From Fidelibacterota bacterium (GTDB taxonomy: Bacteria; Fidelibacterota; Marinisomatia; SCGC-AAA003-L08; TS1B11): 64,000 bases of DNA. Below are positions 25,038 through 34,598 of the stretch, piece by piece. The stretch lies in NCBI GenBank assembly GCA_020354025.1, contig CP070638.1:2840578-2904577 (forward strand), written 5' to 3'. Both the position numbers and the translations under genes were made by a program. Every line of letters starts with the position of its first letter. Positions within the stretch are counted from its first letter, which is position 1. The notes under the pieces are model-generated. The model saw only the letters and a program-made list of their open reading frames with translations, searched no databases and had not been told where the DNA came from.

Positions 25038-26537
25038 GTGGGCAGTTCTGCGCCGATGAGAAAAGTCAGCTTTCATAGCACAATTTTCGGAATACTGCTG
25101 GTTGTGCTTATTCCGGTCAGGAATCTGCGTGCCCAGAATCTCGATTCGCTATTCCAGCACAGCCTGGAGTTCGCCAGGCAGCAGCTGGAAAACTCGGTAG
25201 CTGAGATTGTCGATACTACCCAGTTCGCGCGCAGCACCGATGAGTACGGCAACTGGACCACAAAAAGCTCGGGCAGCTGGACCAGCGGTTTTTTCCCCGG
25301 CTGCCTGTGGCACATGTACAAATACACGTCAGACAGCACCTGGAAGAACTGGGCGCGGTCATGGACAGCAGGACTGTGGGACGAGCAATACGACACCGGC
25401 ACTCACGATGTGGGTTTCAAGGTATTCGATAGCTACGGCCTGGGCTACCGAATGACTATAAACGAGGATTACAAACCGGTGATCCTCCGGGCGGCACAGT
25501 CCCTCGCTACGCGATACAATTCTACCGTTGGGTGCACCAGGTCGTGGAATAATCGGACCTTCCCGGTGATCATCGATAATATGATGAACCTGGAGCTGCT
25601 TTTCTGGGCCTCGAAAAACGGCGGGGAGACAGAGTGGTATGACATGGCGATCAGCCACGGACTGCGAACTATGCAGGACCACGTTCGGGCCGACGGGAGC
25701 ACTTACCAGATCGTCGATTACAATCCCACAACGGGCATCATCATTCAGAAGGAGACGAGCCAAGGGTACACAACCGAATCGACCTGGGCCCGGGGGCAGT
25801 CCTGGGGGCTGTACGGCTTCACCATGGCCTATCGCCATACAGGTGATGTGCGGCTCCTAGAAACGGCCTGCAAGCTGGCAGACTTCGTGGTTGACAATCT
25901 GCCTGAGGATTACGTGCCCTACTGGGACTATTTCGCCCCTAACATCCCGAATGAAGAGAAAGATGCCTCCGCGGCGGCCATCGCTGCCTCAGGCCTGCTT
26001 GAGTTAAGCGGCCTGGTCGACAGCACCGATCTGCAGGTGAAATACTGGAACACCGCCGAGAATATACTAGCATCGCTTTCATCGGATTCCTACCTGGCCG
26101 AATCGTCCAACAGCAGCGGTATTCTACTGCACGGGGTCGGCAACCACAATAAGGGCAGCGAGGTGGATGTGTCGCTGATCTACGCCGATTACTATTTCAT
26201 AGAGGCCTTGCTGCGCCATCAGGGATTGGTTTCTCCGACCCTGGCACCCCGGGAGTATGCCTGCCTTACGCCCACAAAGATAAAGCTGCTGCCTAATTAT
26301 CCCAATCCATTCAATCCGGTAACAACTATTCCCTATCGATTAAGTGAGAGCGCGAACCTAGCTTTCAGTGTGTACGATCTCACCGGACGCCGGATTCGAT
26401 CTTTCGATACCGTGTACCAGAATGCTGGTAACCATAGATTTATTTTCAACGCCCGGCAGCTAGCATCCGGTATCTACCTGTTCGTGATGCAGGCAGGGCC
26501 GCAGGTAAAGAGCATTAAGATAACACTGGTTCGATAA
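25038..26537 (+). CDS. GH88-type unsaturated glucuronyl hydrolase with T9SS sorting domain
   Basis: This is a 499-residue secreted enzyme. A signal peptide (ending near LRAQ) is followed by an (alpha/alpha)6 barrel of the GH88 family. It has FFPGCLWHMYKYT, HDVGF with Asp124 and IDNMMNLELLFWAS with Asp180; these match the two conserved aspartates of the family. Later come STWARGQSWGLYGF and VDVSLIYADYYF. Residues about 415-499 form a T9SS type A tail with NYPNPFNP. GH88 enzymes hydrolyse the unsaturated uronic acid left by polysaccharide lyases, so a lyase-type partner is expected. The alginate-lyase-like gene at 34.6 kb is one candidate. The start is GTG at 25038; an ATG at 25056 would give a more typical leader. 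Confidence 0.9.
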   Translation: MGSSAPMRKVSFHSTIFGILLVVLIPVRNLRAQNLDSLFQHSLEFARQQLENSVAEIVDTTQFARSTDEYGNWTTKSSGSWTSGFFPGCLWHMYKYTSDSTWKNWARSWTAGLWDEQYDTGTHDVGFKVFDSYGLGYRMTINEDYKPVILRAAQSLATRYNSTVGCTRSWNNRTFPVIIDNMMNLELLFWASKNGGETEWYDMAISHGLRTMQDHVRADGSTYQIVDYNPTTGIIIQKETSQGYTTESTWARGQSWGLYGFTMAYRHTGDVRLLETACKLADFVVDNLPEDYVPYWDYFAPNIPNEEKDASAAAIAASGLLELSGLVDSTDLQVKYWNTAENILASLSSDSYLAESSNSSGILLHGVGNHNKGSEVDVSLIYADYYFIEALLRHQGLVSPTLAPREYACLTPTKIKLLPNYPNPFNPVTTIPYRLSESANLAFSVYDLTGRRIRSFDTVYQNAGNHRFIFNARQLASGIYLFVMQAGPQVKSIKITLVR

Positions 26538-26632
26538 CGCATAAAAAGGCAAACTAAACGACGATAAATACCGTTCGAGAACCGATTTTCAGGAACCATC
26601 GAGGCACTGCCCGGGCAAACCATATTGGAAAA

Positions 26633-27694
26633 ATGGAGGTCACCATAAACTGTATCAAATATTCGCTACTGCCGATGTTGGGCGCAGCACTGCTGATTGT
26701 CGGCTGTGCCGAGAAGAAGCCTGATTTCGCCGCCTTTGAGAAGATCGATGGACACCTGCATATCCGCTATAACGGCCCCGAATTCCTGGAGCAGGCGATG
26801 GCGGACAATTTCAGGGTGGTTGTTATTTTCACCGACGCTTATGATATTGACTGGCAGCAAGAGTTTGTCGATCACCAGCGAGGGATGTTCCCCGAGCAGT
26901 TCGAGTATCTGACGACCTTTCCCATGAAGGGGTGGGATGAGACGGATTGGCAGGAGAAGACCATCGCGCATCTAAGAGAGGCATTCGAAAAAGGGGCTAT
27001 CGGGGTGAAGATCTGGAAGGATGTGGGCATGGAGTTCAAAGACAGGGACGGCAATTTCGTTATGCTCGACGATCCCCAATTCGATCCGGTGATCGACTTT
27101 ATCGAATCGGAGGGGAAAACCCTCACGGCCCACATCGGCGAGCCCCGGGACTGCTGGCTGCCGCTGGATGAAATGCTCGGATCCAGCAACCGGGACTATT
27201 TCGCGGCTCATCCAGAATACCACATGTACCTGCACCCGGAATTCCCGGCCTACGAGGAGCACATCCAGGCCTATGAGCGAATGCTGGAGAAGCATCCAGA
27301 TCTGCGGTATGTGGGTTGTCACCTCGGGAGCCTGGAATGGAGCGTGGAAGAACTGTCCAAAAGGCTGGACCGCTTCCCCAATACGGCCGTGGACCTGGCG
27401 GAGAGGGTTGACGATCTGCAGATCATTGACAGCGACAAGGTCCGGCAGTTCTTCATCGACTATCAGGACCGTCTCATCTATGCCACCGACTTCAGTATCA
27501 ACGAGGAGCATGATCCGACAGCCTATACCCGGCACATGCACGAGACCTGGATGCAGGACTGGATATATTTCACCACCGACAGCATCCTGACCATTCCGGG
27601 AATTAATGAGCCGGTGCGCGGACTAGATCTACCAGTGGAGGTGTTGGCAAAGATTTATCGCGAGAATGCGAAGAAATGGTACCCCGAGCTTTGA
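26633..27694 (+). CDS. Amidohydrolase_2 family metal-dependent hydrolase, lipoprotein
   Basis: This 353-residue protein has a lipoprotein signal (LLIVGCAEKK) followed by an amidohydrolase TIM barrel. IDGHLHIR near residue 41 supplies the first two histidine ligands. HIGEPRD near 166, VGCHLGSLEW near 228 and IYATDFS near 289 supply the later histidines and aspartate. These are PF04909 features. Members hydrolyse or decarboxylate ring compounds, and some open lactones. In this locus a sugar lactone is a reasonable but unproven substrate. The start at 26633 lacks a Shine-Dalgarno sequence upstream, and a GGAGGT motif lies just inside the frame, so the true start may be slightly downstream. The gene follows GH88 by 95 bases. 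Confidence 0.82.
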   Translation: MEVTINCIKYSLLPMLGAALLIVGCAEKKPDFAAFEKIDGHLHIRYNGPEFLEQAMADNFRVVVIFTDAYDIDWQQEFVDHQRGMFPEQFEYLTTFPMKGWDETDWQEKTIAHLREAFEKGAIGVKIWKDVGMEFKDRDGNFVMLDDPQFDPVIDFIESEGKTLTAHIGEPRDCWLPLDEMLGSSNRDYFAAHPEYHMYLHPEFPAYEEHIQAYERMLEKHPDLRYVGCHLGSLEWSVEELSKRLDRFPNTAVDLAERVDDLQIIDSDKVRQFFIDYQDRLIYATDFSINEEHDPTAYTRHMHETWMQDWIYFTTDSILTIPGINEPVRGLDLPVEVLAKIYRENAKKWYPEL

Positions 27695-27753
27695 CGGCAA
27701 AGCCAGGTGTTTTTCATCGTGAACGATCGTCTGATAACCACAAGGAGAGCAAA

Positions 27754-30700
27754 TTGAAAACTCGGCGCTTTATCACTATCGGTCTAGTATGTCTCCTGGC
27801 GGGATGCGCGACCAGGGACTCGGTCCGGACGTGGGAGGAGCAGCTGGTCATGCCCACCTGGGAAATCGGCCCACCGGAGGCTAACCCGAGTTTTTCCTGG
27901 AGCTCGCCTCGCAGGCCGGTCTATCCTTACATGTATAAGGAGCTGCTCACCAATAACCGGCAGGACAAAGTCTACACCGCCTGCTGGTTGGAGAATGAGT
28001 TTATCAAGGTACTGGTACTGCCCGAAATCGGTGGGCGGCTGCACGGAGCCCGGGACAAGACCAACGACTATAACTTTTTCTACTGGCAACCCTCCGTAAA
28101 GCCCGCTCTTATCGGCATGACGGGGGCCTGGATCTCCGGCGGCATTGAGTGGAATTTCCCCTACGGTCACCGCCCAACCGGCTTCAGCCCGGTAAGTTAC
28201 CGGCTGGTAGAGAATAAGGACGGGAGCAAAACTGTCTGGGTCGGCGAGACGGAGTGGGTAAATCGGATGCGCTGGATTGTCGGCCTGACGGTCTACCCGG
28301 GCAAAAGCATCATTGAGGCTCAGGTGAAACTGATGAATCCCGCACCGATCCATCACTCGTATTACATGTGGGCCACCACCGCGGTGAATGCCAACGAGAA
28401 CTATCAGGCCATCTATCCCACCCGGCTGATGACCGAACACGGCAAGTTCGAGTTTTTCCGCTGGCCAATCCACAACGGTGTAGACATTTCGTGGTGGAAG
28501 AATATCCCCAACGCTTCCAGCTTCTTCGCTGTCGAACGGGGCGACTTCTTCGGTGGTTATGACCACGGCAAACAGGCGGGTACCATTCTGACCGGGAACA
28601 AGAATATCGTAATCGGTAAGAAGCTGTGGAGCTGGGGCACCTCACCTTTCGGCCGCATGTGGGAGCCCATTCTCACCGAAGACCAGGGGCCGTATCTGGA
28701 GCCGCAGGCGGGGGCTTTCGCCGACAATCAGCCGGACAACCACTGGCTGGAGCCCGGCGAAGTCAAGTCTTTCAGCTTTTTCTTCTACCCGGTGCGTGAT
28801 ATCGGTGCCTTCAAACAGGCTAACATCGACGGAGCTCTAAACCTGGAATTCAACGGGGATACGGTCGAAATCGGCGTCTATTCCACAGCGGTGCTGAAGC
28901 CCGGAACCATCCGCCTGAAGCATGGCAGTGATGTCATCCTTGAGGAGAAGGTCAACATCGATCCCTCCCAGCCCTTTATGCACCAACTGGAAGTCAAGGA
29001 CGCCGCGGACTCCCGGGAAGATTTCCGGCTGTGCCTGCTGGACGAGGCGGGCACCGAACTGGTATCCTACTCGCCGGAGATTCCGGAAGAGCTGCCATTT
29101 CCCGAACCGGCACCGGTGTACGGTCCTCCGGAGACCATCGCATCTGTCGATGAGCTCTGGGAGATCGGCGATTTCAAGAGCAAGTATAAGTACCTCGACC
29201 GGCGGGCGGGCTTCGATGATTATTTCAAGGAAGCCTTGCGGCGGGACCCAGGCCATGCTCCCTCCCACATCGCACTGGCGGAATGGGACATCAAGCGGGC
29301 TGATTACCGTTCCGCTCTCAGCCACCTGAAAACCGCGGAGCGACGCAGTCCTGATAACGGAAAAGTATATTACCTACAGGCGGTGGCTGAAGAAGCCCTA
29401 GGCGACTACGAGGCGGCCTATAACCATTATTATCGTGCGGTCCACTTCCAGCAGTTCCTATCGCGGGGATATCAGTGTCTCGCCCGGTTGGATCTACGCC
29501 GAGGAGACTTCCACAAGGCCCGTGTCCACAGCAGTAAGGCGATCGAAGCCAATACTCTCAATCCACAGCTATGGGCGCTCAAGGCGACGGTCATGAGACT
29601 GGAGGGTGAGCCGGAGGAAGCAGCCGCGGCCGCTAAGCGAGCGCTGGCCCTGGACCCGGTCAATTTCCATGCCTTGAACGAGCTGCTTCTAGCCGAGCAG
29701 ATCCAGGGCAAATCCGGGGGCACGCTGGAGGACAAGCTGAAACAGGTCCTACTGAACGATCCCCACTGCTACATAGAACTGGCGCTGCACTATCTCAACG
29801 CCGGCCTATATGAAGATGCAGCCGAAGTGCTCGAGCGGATTGAAGAAGACGAGCAATCCCGGAGTGCTCTTACCGGGTATTACCACGCCTACTGCCAGGC
29901 CGCGTTAGGCCATAGCGAAGAAGCCGCCCGCCTGTTCAAGGAGGCCGCAGAGCGCCAGGTTGATTACAGCTTCCCCTTCCGGCTGGAAGCGATAGAAATG
30001 TTCCGAACCGCTCTGGAGATCAATCCCGATGACGGCCGGGCCCATTATTTCCTGGGTCTGGTCTATGGTGGAATCGGCGAAGTTGAGAGTGCGATGGCCC
30101 ATTGGCGACTGGCAGTACGGATTGAACCCGAAAACGCGCGGGCCTGGAGAAACCTAGGCCTGGCAAACCTAAACGTCAGTAGGGACCTACAGGCTGCCAG
30201 GCAGTGCTATGAAAAGGCGTTCGAGCTGTTGCCGACCGACTCCAGGATTCTACTGGAGCTGGATCAGGTGAAGCAAGCCCGGAAGGAAAGTGCAGCCGAG
30301 AGGCTGGCCTTCCTGCGGGAACACCGGGAAGTAGTGGAAGGACGGGATGAGCTACTGACATCAATGCTGGACCTGATGGTCCGGCAAGGGGATTTCGAGG
30401 AGGCATTGGAGTATTATATGAGTCATCACTTCCACAACTGGGAAGGCAGCTACTCGATCCATAACGCCTATATGGAAGCCAACATCGGTATGTCCCGAAG
30501 AGCCGAGTCGCCCGCGAAGGCATTGGAGTGCTACCAGCGAGCCTGTGAGTACCCGGCCAACCTGGAGGTAGCTCCCCGCGAACCGAACCTGCGGGGATTC
30601 CTGTACTATCCCATGGCGTTGCTTCACCGGCAGCTGGGTAATGACCATGTTGCCGACAGCCTACTGGTCGTAACGGCCACTGAAGCCTCCGAGATGCCCA

Positions 30701-31008
30701 CCTTGGGAAGCTTCCATCAGGCGCTGGCCTTGCGAGAACTAGGCCGGTCCGGAGAGGCCGATCGAGTACTTGGAGCATTAGAGCGCGAAGCCCGGCAGCT
30801 TCTGGGCGGTGACCGCAGTGGCTACGAGCGCCAGGACGAGGATTTCCTCCAAGCCCTTGGGCATTACTATCTCTCGAAGGTCCATGAGGCCAATGGGCGC
30901 AAGAGCGAGGCCCGCAGAGCGCTGGATGTGGCGATCGCCAGGCGGTCACTGATCGAACGGGAAGCGCTGATATTCGCGCAGATCAACTTTGCGGGGGCTC
31001 ATCAGTAG
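27754..31008 (+). CDS. DUF5107 and TPR lipoprotein
   Basis: This protein has about 1084 residues. CAAGGAG seven bases before TTG at 27754 and the lipoprotein leader that follows (LVCLLAGCATRDS) fix the start. An in-frame upstream ATG at 27676 overlaps the previous gene and would bury the leader. The first half, to about residue 440, carries DUF5107 features: VLPEIGGRLHGARD, SGGIEWNFPYGHRP and GDFFGGYDHGKQ, a beta-rich fold. The second half is a long chain of tetratricopeptide repeats from about 470 to the end, with NPDDGRAHYFLGLVYGGIGE and similar units. The first domain resembles aldose-epimerase or glycosidase beta-sandwiches in general style, but its activity is not known to me. The TPR array suggests a scaffold or partner role in the periplasm. 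Confidence 0.85.
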   Translation: MKTRRFITIGLVCLLAGCATRDSVRTWEEQLVMPTWEIGPPEANPSFSWSSPRRPVYPYMYKELLTNNRQDKVYTACWLENEFIKVLVLPEIGGRLHGARDKTNDYNFFYWQPSVKPALIGMTGAWISGGIEWNFPYGHRPTGFSPVSYRLVENKDGSKTVWVGETEWVNRMRWIVGLTVYPGKSIIEAQVKLMNPAPIHHSYYMWATTAVNANENYQAIYPTRLMTEHGKFEFFRWPIHNGVDISWWKNIPNASSFFAVERGDFFGGYDHGKQAGTILTGNKNIVIGKKLWSWGTSPFGRMWEPILTEDQGPYLEPQAGAFADNQPDNHWLEPGEVKSFSFFFYPVRDIGAFKQANIDGALNLEFNGDTVEIGVYSTAVLKPGTIRLKHGSDVILEEKVNIDPSQPFMHQLEVKDAADSREDFRLCLLDEAGTELVSYSPEIPEELPFPEPAPVYGPPETIASVDELWEIGDFKSKYKYLDRRAGFDDYFKEALRRDPGHAPSHIALAEWDIKRADYRSALSHLKTAERRSPDNGKVYYLQAVAEEALGDYEAAYNHYYRAVHFQQFLSRGYQCLARLDLRRGDFHKARVHSSKAIEANTLNPQLWALKATVMRLEGEPEEAAAAAKRALALDPVNFHALNELLLAEQIQGKSGGTLEDKLKQVLLNDPHCYIELALHYLNAGLYEDAAEVLERIEEDEQSRSALTGYYHAYCQAALGHSEEAARLFKEAAERQVDYSFPFRLEAIEMFRTALEINPDDGRAHYFLGLVYGGIGEVESAMAHWRLAVRIEPENARAWRNLGLANLNVSRDLQAARQCYEKAFELLPTDSRILLELDQVKQARKESAAERLAFLREHREVVEGRDELLTSMLDLMVRQGDFEEALEYYMSHHFHNWEGSYSIHNAYMEANIGMSRRAESPAKALECYQRACEYPANLEVAPREPNLRGFLYYPMALLHRQLGNDHVADSLLVVTATEASEMPTLGSFHQALALRELGRSGEADRVLGALEREARQLLGGDRSGYERQDEDFLQALGHYYLSKVHEANGRKSEARRALDVAIARRSLIEREALIFAQINFAGAHQ

Positions 31009-31083
31009 GCCGGGCCGTGACAGGAGTGTTGAAATTAACCCGATGGCCGCTGAATCAGTGGTCGAGCTGTAAGGACTAAACCA

Positions 31084-34083
31084 ATGTTTAATTTTCGAGG
31101 CGCTCGCTTTTTCCTGATTTCGTTTATCAGCCTGAGCACATGCCTGGGGCAAGAAACCATCTGGCGACCCGTAGACCCAGGGGGAATGGGCTGGCTGATG
31201 TTTCCTTCTATCCATCCCACAACGGGGCATTTATATTTTTCCTCTGACATGAGTCTGTCCTTGATGAGAAGTACCGACCGGGCCGAGACCTGGGAGCCTA
31301 TCGCCAATCCCATTCCAGGTACTGCATTCTATGTAGCAGGTTCCCCCAGCGAACCGGGCACACTCTACATGAATCAGCTGGGCGAGACGCCCAAGGCCTC
31401 CGGCATCTGGAAGAGCATCGATAACGGCGATACCTGGGTGCAGCTCTATTGCAGCGATGAGTTCGGCATCAGTCGCAGCCAGTCGGGGGCAGTCGATCCG
31501 GATAACAGCGAGGTCATATACTGGACCGTGGCTGATTTCGGGGTCCATCGTTCAGTTGACGGGGGCCATTCGTGGCAGGACGTGAGCCGTGGCCTACCGC
31601 TGGAAGAGCTGGCGCACCCGGTCAAACACTGCCACACCCTTGAGATTGATCACAACAGCCCGCCGGATCATCGACGGATCTACTATCCCACCAGCCAGGG
31701 TCTGTACCGGATGGAGGAACCGGATGGTGAGTGGCGGCCGGTTCCCGGTCTGCCGGAGGAGGTCTGCAGTGACGTGGAAATTTGCGACGGCGGTGTCATT
31801 TACGCTGCCTTTCCCGGCCTGGGTCTTTACCGCAGCCGGGATGATGCGCGGACCTGGGCCAAGCTTGAGAACGGGCTGGACGGTAAGACACCGTTCCAGG
31901 TAGAGGCTACCAGCAGCCGGCCCGATATCGTCTATATCGCCGCCGTCAGGGACGAGGGCATCTATGGCAGCCGGGACGGGGGTGAGTCATTCGAGCTTCT
32001 GACCCACCGGCGGTTCAATGCCAAGAATAACTGGAAGATGAACTACCGGCAGCACGAGGCCGTATCCGGCCAGATCATGTTCGTTGATCCCAACGATCCT
32101 AATACCCTGATCCTCGATTACAACAAGAAGACCAGCGACGGCGGCCGGACCTGGCAGCACTACGGGCTGAAGGAAGTCCGGCGCGACCGCTATATCGGTA
32201 CCGGCATGACCCTGCTGACCGACTACCGGGTAGTGTTCGACCCAAACCGGCCGCGCATCGTCTGGATGGGATTCTCCGACACCGGGCTGATGCTCTCTGA
32301 GGATGGTGGTGAAAGCATCATCAACCTGATCTCGTTCCATCGAGGGGAGGTGAATCAGGCCGCCTACTGGCGAAATAAGCTGGTGCATACCTCCGGCTCC
32401 TGCGTGTCCATGACGGTGGATCCCGATCTATCCACTACCATCTACGCCTCCATCAACGGCAAGAATGCGAACAACCGGGCGGCGGTCGGCGGGGCCATTA
32501 TCAAGTCAGTGGACGGCGGCTGGAACTGGACTCCAATCTACGAAGAGCATGGGCTGGACGACGGCATCGTCCGTTCGATAGTCATTGATCCTTCCTCCCC
32601 GGTCCATGCCCGAACTGTCTATGCGGCCAGCTACGGCAACGGTGTGTATAAGAGTATCAATGACGGCCGCAGCTTCAAGCGAATCACTCCCCTGAGGATG
32701 TTCAAGGGCAACACCCGGCTGATGTGGCTCGAGATGGCGCCTTCTGACCCGCAGACGCTCTATCTGGCAGTAGGAGGCACGGATGGATTGCGGCCTATCT
32801 ATATCGGGCCGGACGCCTACCCGGCTCTGAAACCCGGCCAGCACGGGGGGGTTTTCAAGACCACCGACGGCGGCCGCTCCTGGGACAAGCTCAACAGCAC
32901 CCGCGAAATTCCCAGCGTGCAGGATATCGCCGTGCATCCTTCGAATGCGGATATAGTCTACGTGGCAGCCTGTCATGAGGATTACCTGGTTCCGGAGGAT
33001 GCGGGGCACCCGGAATGGAAGGAGGGGGGTGTTTATCGGTCCCTGGACGGCGGCCAGAACTGGGAGTTGGTGTTTGATCCACCCGAGGACGACCTACGAG
33101 GCCGGGGAGAAGTGGAAGGTGTATGCATCAACCCGGTGGCCCCGGAGATCATATATGCAGCCGTCAAGCGCTATGGAATCTATCGCACCTTCGATGGCGG
33201 CGACACCTGGGAAACGGTGGGTCACACTTCCATGGAGCGCATGCAGAGGCGATATCATTCCATCGATATCGATCCGCATGATCCCTCCGAAGTCTGGCTG
33301 GCGCACTTCGGGAATTCCTTCTCCAAAGGTACCGATTATAAAGCCCGGGAGTACTTGCTGGAAAAGTTTAAGGGCGCCAATTTCCTGCGCAATCCCGGAT
33401 TCGAGGAGTTGGGCGAGTCCGGCCGACCGCTGCACTGGAAAGTGGAACAGCCCCCCGCTCCGCGGGGAGAAAAACCCGTGTTCTCGATCAGCTCAACCCA
33501 GGCAAGTGGCGGCAAATACTCCGCCCGATTTCACCTCACCCAGGCTTACCCTGATGCGCCTACCCGTATCCCGGCCCGGCGGGAGCAGCTCCACCTGGAA
33601 AAAGCCGGCAAAATCCCGGTGGATGAAGGGTGGCAAGCCCGGCTCGACCAGAGGCCGGCGGGAGAGACCAACACCTGGATATATCAGAAGATCGATCCCT
33701 ATTTCACCACGTTGATGCGGGGAAAGCGGGTAGTCGTAGAAATGGATGTGTTTATCGTGGAGCGGAACCTGCCCACGCACTGGAGTCGCGGTTCGGAAGC
33801 CGGGGAGATACCCCGCGACCCACCCCAGGTTTACCTGACAGAAGTCAGGGACTACAACGTACACTGGCTGGTGGCAGAGACTTCGCTGGAGGACCTGGAG
33901 CCGGCATTCAATATCCCTGCATCGGAAATGAAGGGTAAGTGGTATCGTTGCAGCGCGAGCGGGACTGTAACCGAGGATGCACTCTGGCTGCGGGTGACCG
34001 TGACCGGGGCAGGCGAAATTTCGGGTCCGATGAACCTTTACGTGGATAACGTGAGCCTCAGCCTGGCTGAGCGAAAGGATTGA
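31084..34083 (+). CDS. Secreted Asp-box (BNR/sortilin-type) beta-propeller protein with C-terminal CBM-like domain
   Basis: This 999-residue protein has a short signal peptide (ending near LGQ). Residues about 25-730 hold at least seven Asp-box motifs of the S-x-D-x-G-x-T/S-W kind, for example SIDNGDTW, SVDGGHSW, SRDGGESF, TTDGGRSW, SLDGGQNW and TFDGGDTW. They are arranged as in VPS10/sortilin or GH74-like double propellers. Residues about 760-995 look like a CBM4/9-type jelly roll: FLRNPGFEELGESGRPLHW, then SGGKYSARFHL and LYVDNVSLSL. The protein may bind or cut a glycan. GH74 xyloglucanases share the fold, but I cannot identify catalytic aspartates with confidence. It follows DUF5107-TPR by 75 bases and precedes a thioredoxin-like lipoprotein. 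Confidence 0.82.
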   Translation: MFNFRGARFFLISFISLSTCLGQETIWRPVDPGGMGWLMFPSIHPTTGHLYFSSDMSLSLMRSTDRAETWEPIANPIPGTAFYVAGSPSEPGTLYMNQLGETPKASGIWKSIDNGDTWVQLYCSDEFGISRSQSGAVDPDNSEVIYWTVADFGVHRSVDGGHSWQDVSRGLPLEELAHPVKHCHTLEIDHNSPPDHRRIYYPTSQGLYRMEEPDGEWRPVPGLPEEVCSDVEICDGGVIYAAFPGLGLYRSRDDARTWAKLENGLDGKTPFQVEATSSRPDIVYIAAVRDEGIYGSRDGGESFELLTHRRFNAKNNWKMNYRQHEAVSGQIMFVDPNDPNTLILDYNKKTSDGGRTWQHYGLKEVRRDRYIGTGMTLLTDYRVVFDPNRPRIVWMGFSDTGLMLSEDGGESIINLISFHRGEVNQAAYWRNKLVHTSGSCVSMTVDPDLSTTIYASINGKNANNRAAVGGAIIKSVDGGWNWTPIYEEHGLDDGIVRSIVIDPSSPVHARTVYAASYGNGVYKSINDGRSFKRITPLRMFKGNTRLMWLEMAPSDPQTLYLAVGGTDGLRPIYIGPDAYPALKPGQHGGVFKTTDGGRSWDKLNSTREIPSVQDIAVHPSNADIVYVAACHEDYLVPEDAGHPEWKEGGVYRSLDGGQNWELVFDPPEDDLRGRGEVEGVCINPVAPEIIYAAVKRYGIYRTFDGGDTWETVGHTSMERMQRRYHSIDIDPHDPSEVWLAHFGNSFSKGTDYKAREYLLEKFKGANFLRNPGFEELGESGRPLHWKVEQPPAPRGEKPVFSISSTQASGGKYSARFHLTQAYPDAPTRIPARREQLHLEKAGKIPVDEGWQARLDQRPAGETNTWIYQKIDPYFTTLMRGKRVVVEMDVFIVERNLPTHWSRGSEAGEIPRDPPQVYLTEVRDYNVHWLVAETSLEDLEPAFNIPASEMKGKWYRCSASGTVTEDALWLRVTVTGAGEISGPMNLYVDNVSLSLAERKD

Positions 34084-34103
34084 GTGACCGCAGGTAGTCT
34101 ATC

Positions 34104-34598
34104 ATGGACCTGAGAGGGCGCATATGGAAGGGCAAACGGTCGGTCCCGGCAGGGCTGGCCTTAACAGTGACCGGTCTCTGCCTGATCTGCTGTGCCAAGC
34201 AGGCCTCTTTCCAGGGTCAGCATTTTCCCCGGCTGGCGTTGAAGGAAGGCCGCGGCACGATTCTACTCTTCCTCGTCGAGGATCTGCAGTACTATTACCC
34301 GGAGACCGGGGAAATCAGCGGGGCGGAGAACCTCGATTATCTGATAAACCGGTTGAAGATGGACCTCGGCCGCTTGTCAGCCGAGTATCCCGATATGCGC
34401 ATTCTAGCCGTGGATGTCAACCAGGACCGCACTGCGGCGATCGATTTCAGAGTATACCAGCAGATACCGACGATAATCCTCATTGACCGAGCAGGATATG
34501 AAGTCCGGCGCTGGCTCCCGGACGACTTCCGACGCGGCGGCTGGACCATCGGCGAGATAGAAAAACTGCTGGAACCAGACACCAAACCGGAGCCATGA
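34104..34598 (+). CDS. Thioredoxin-like lipoprotein without a CxxC site
   Basis: This 164-residue protein has a signal with a possible lipobox cysteine (LICCAKQA). The remainder has a thioredoxin-like order: a strand (GTILLFLVED), a helix (NLDYLINRLKMDLGRLSAEY), a strand (DMRILAVDVNQD), then QIPTIILIDRAGYEVRRW, in which the cis-proline loop IPT is kept. The expected CxxC after the first strand is absent (VEDLQYYYP), so it cannot be a simple disulfide oxidoreductase. Its last four bases overlap the start of the alginate-lyase-like gene (ATGA), so translation is probably coupled. It may be a chaperone-like or binding partner for one of the neighbouring exported enzymes. Confidence 0.68.
   Translation: MDLRGRIWKGKRSVPAGLALTVTGLCLICCAKQASFQGQHFPRLALKEGRGTILLFLVEDLQYYYPETGEISGAENLDYLINRLKMDLGRLSAEYPDMRILAVDVNQDRTAAIDFRVYQQIPTIILIDRAGYEVRRWLPDDFRRGGWTIGEIEKLLEPDTKPEP

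Noticed and set aside
30176-30949. 257-codon minus-strand frame inside the DUF5107-TPR gene
   Set aside because: It is proline-, arginine- and serine-rich, as expected from the complement of a GC-rich gene, and has no domain.
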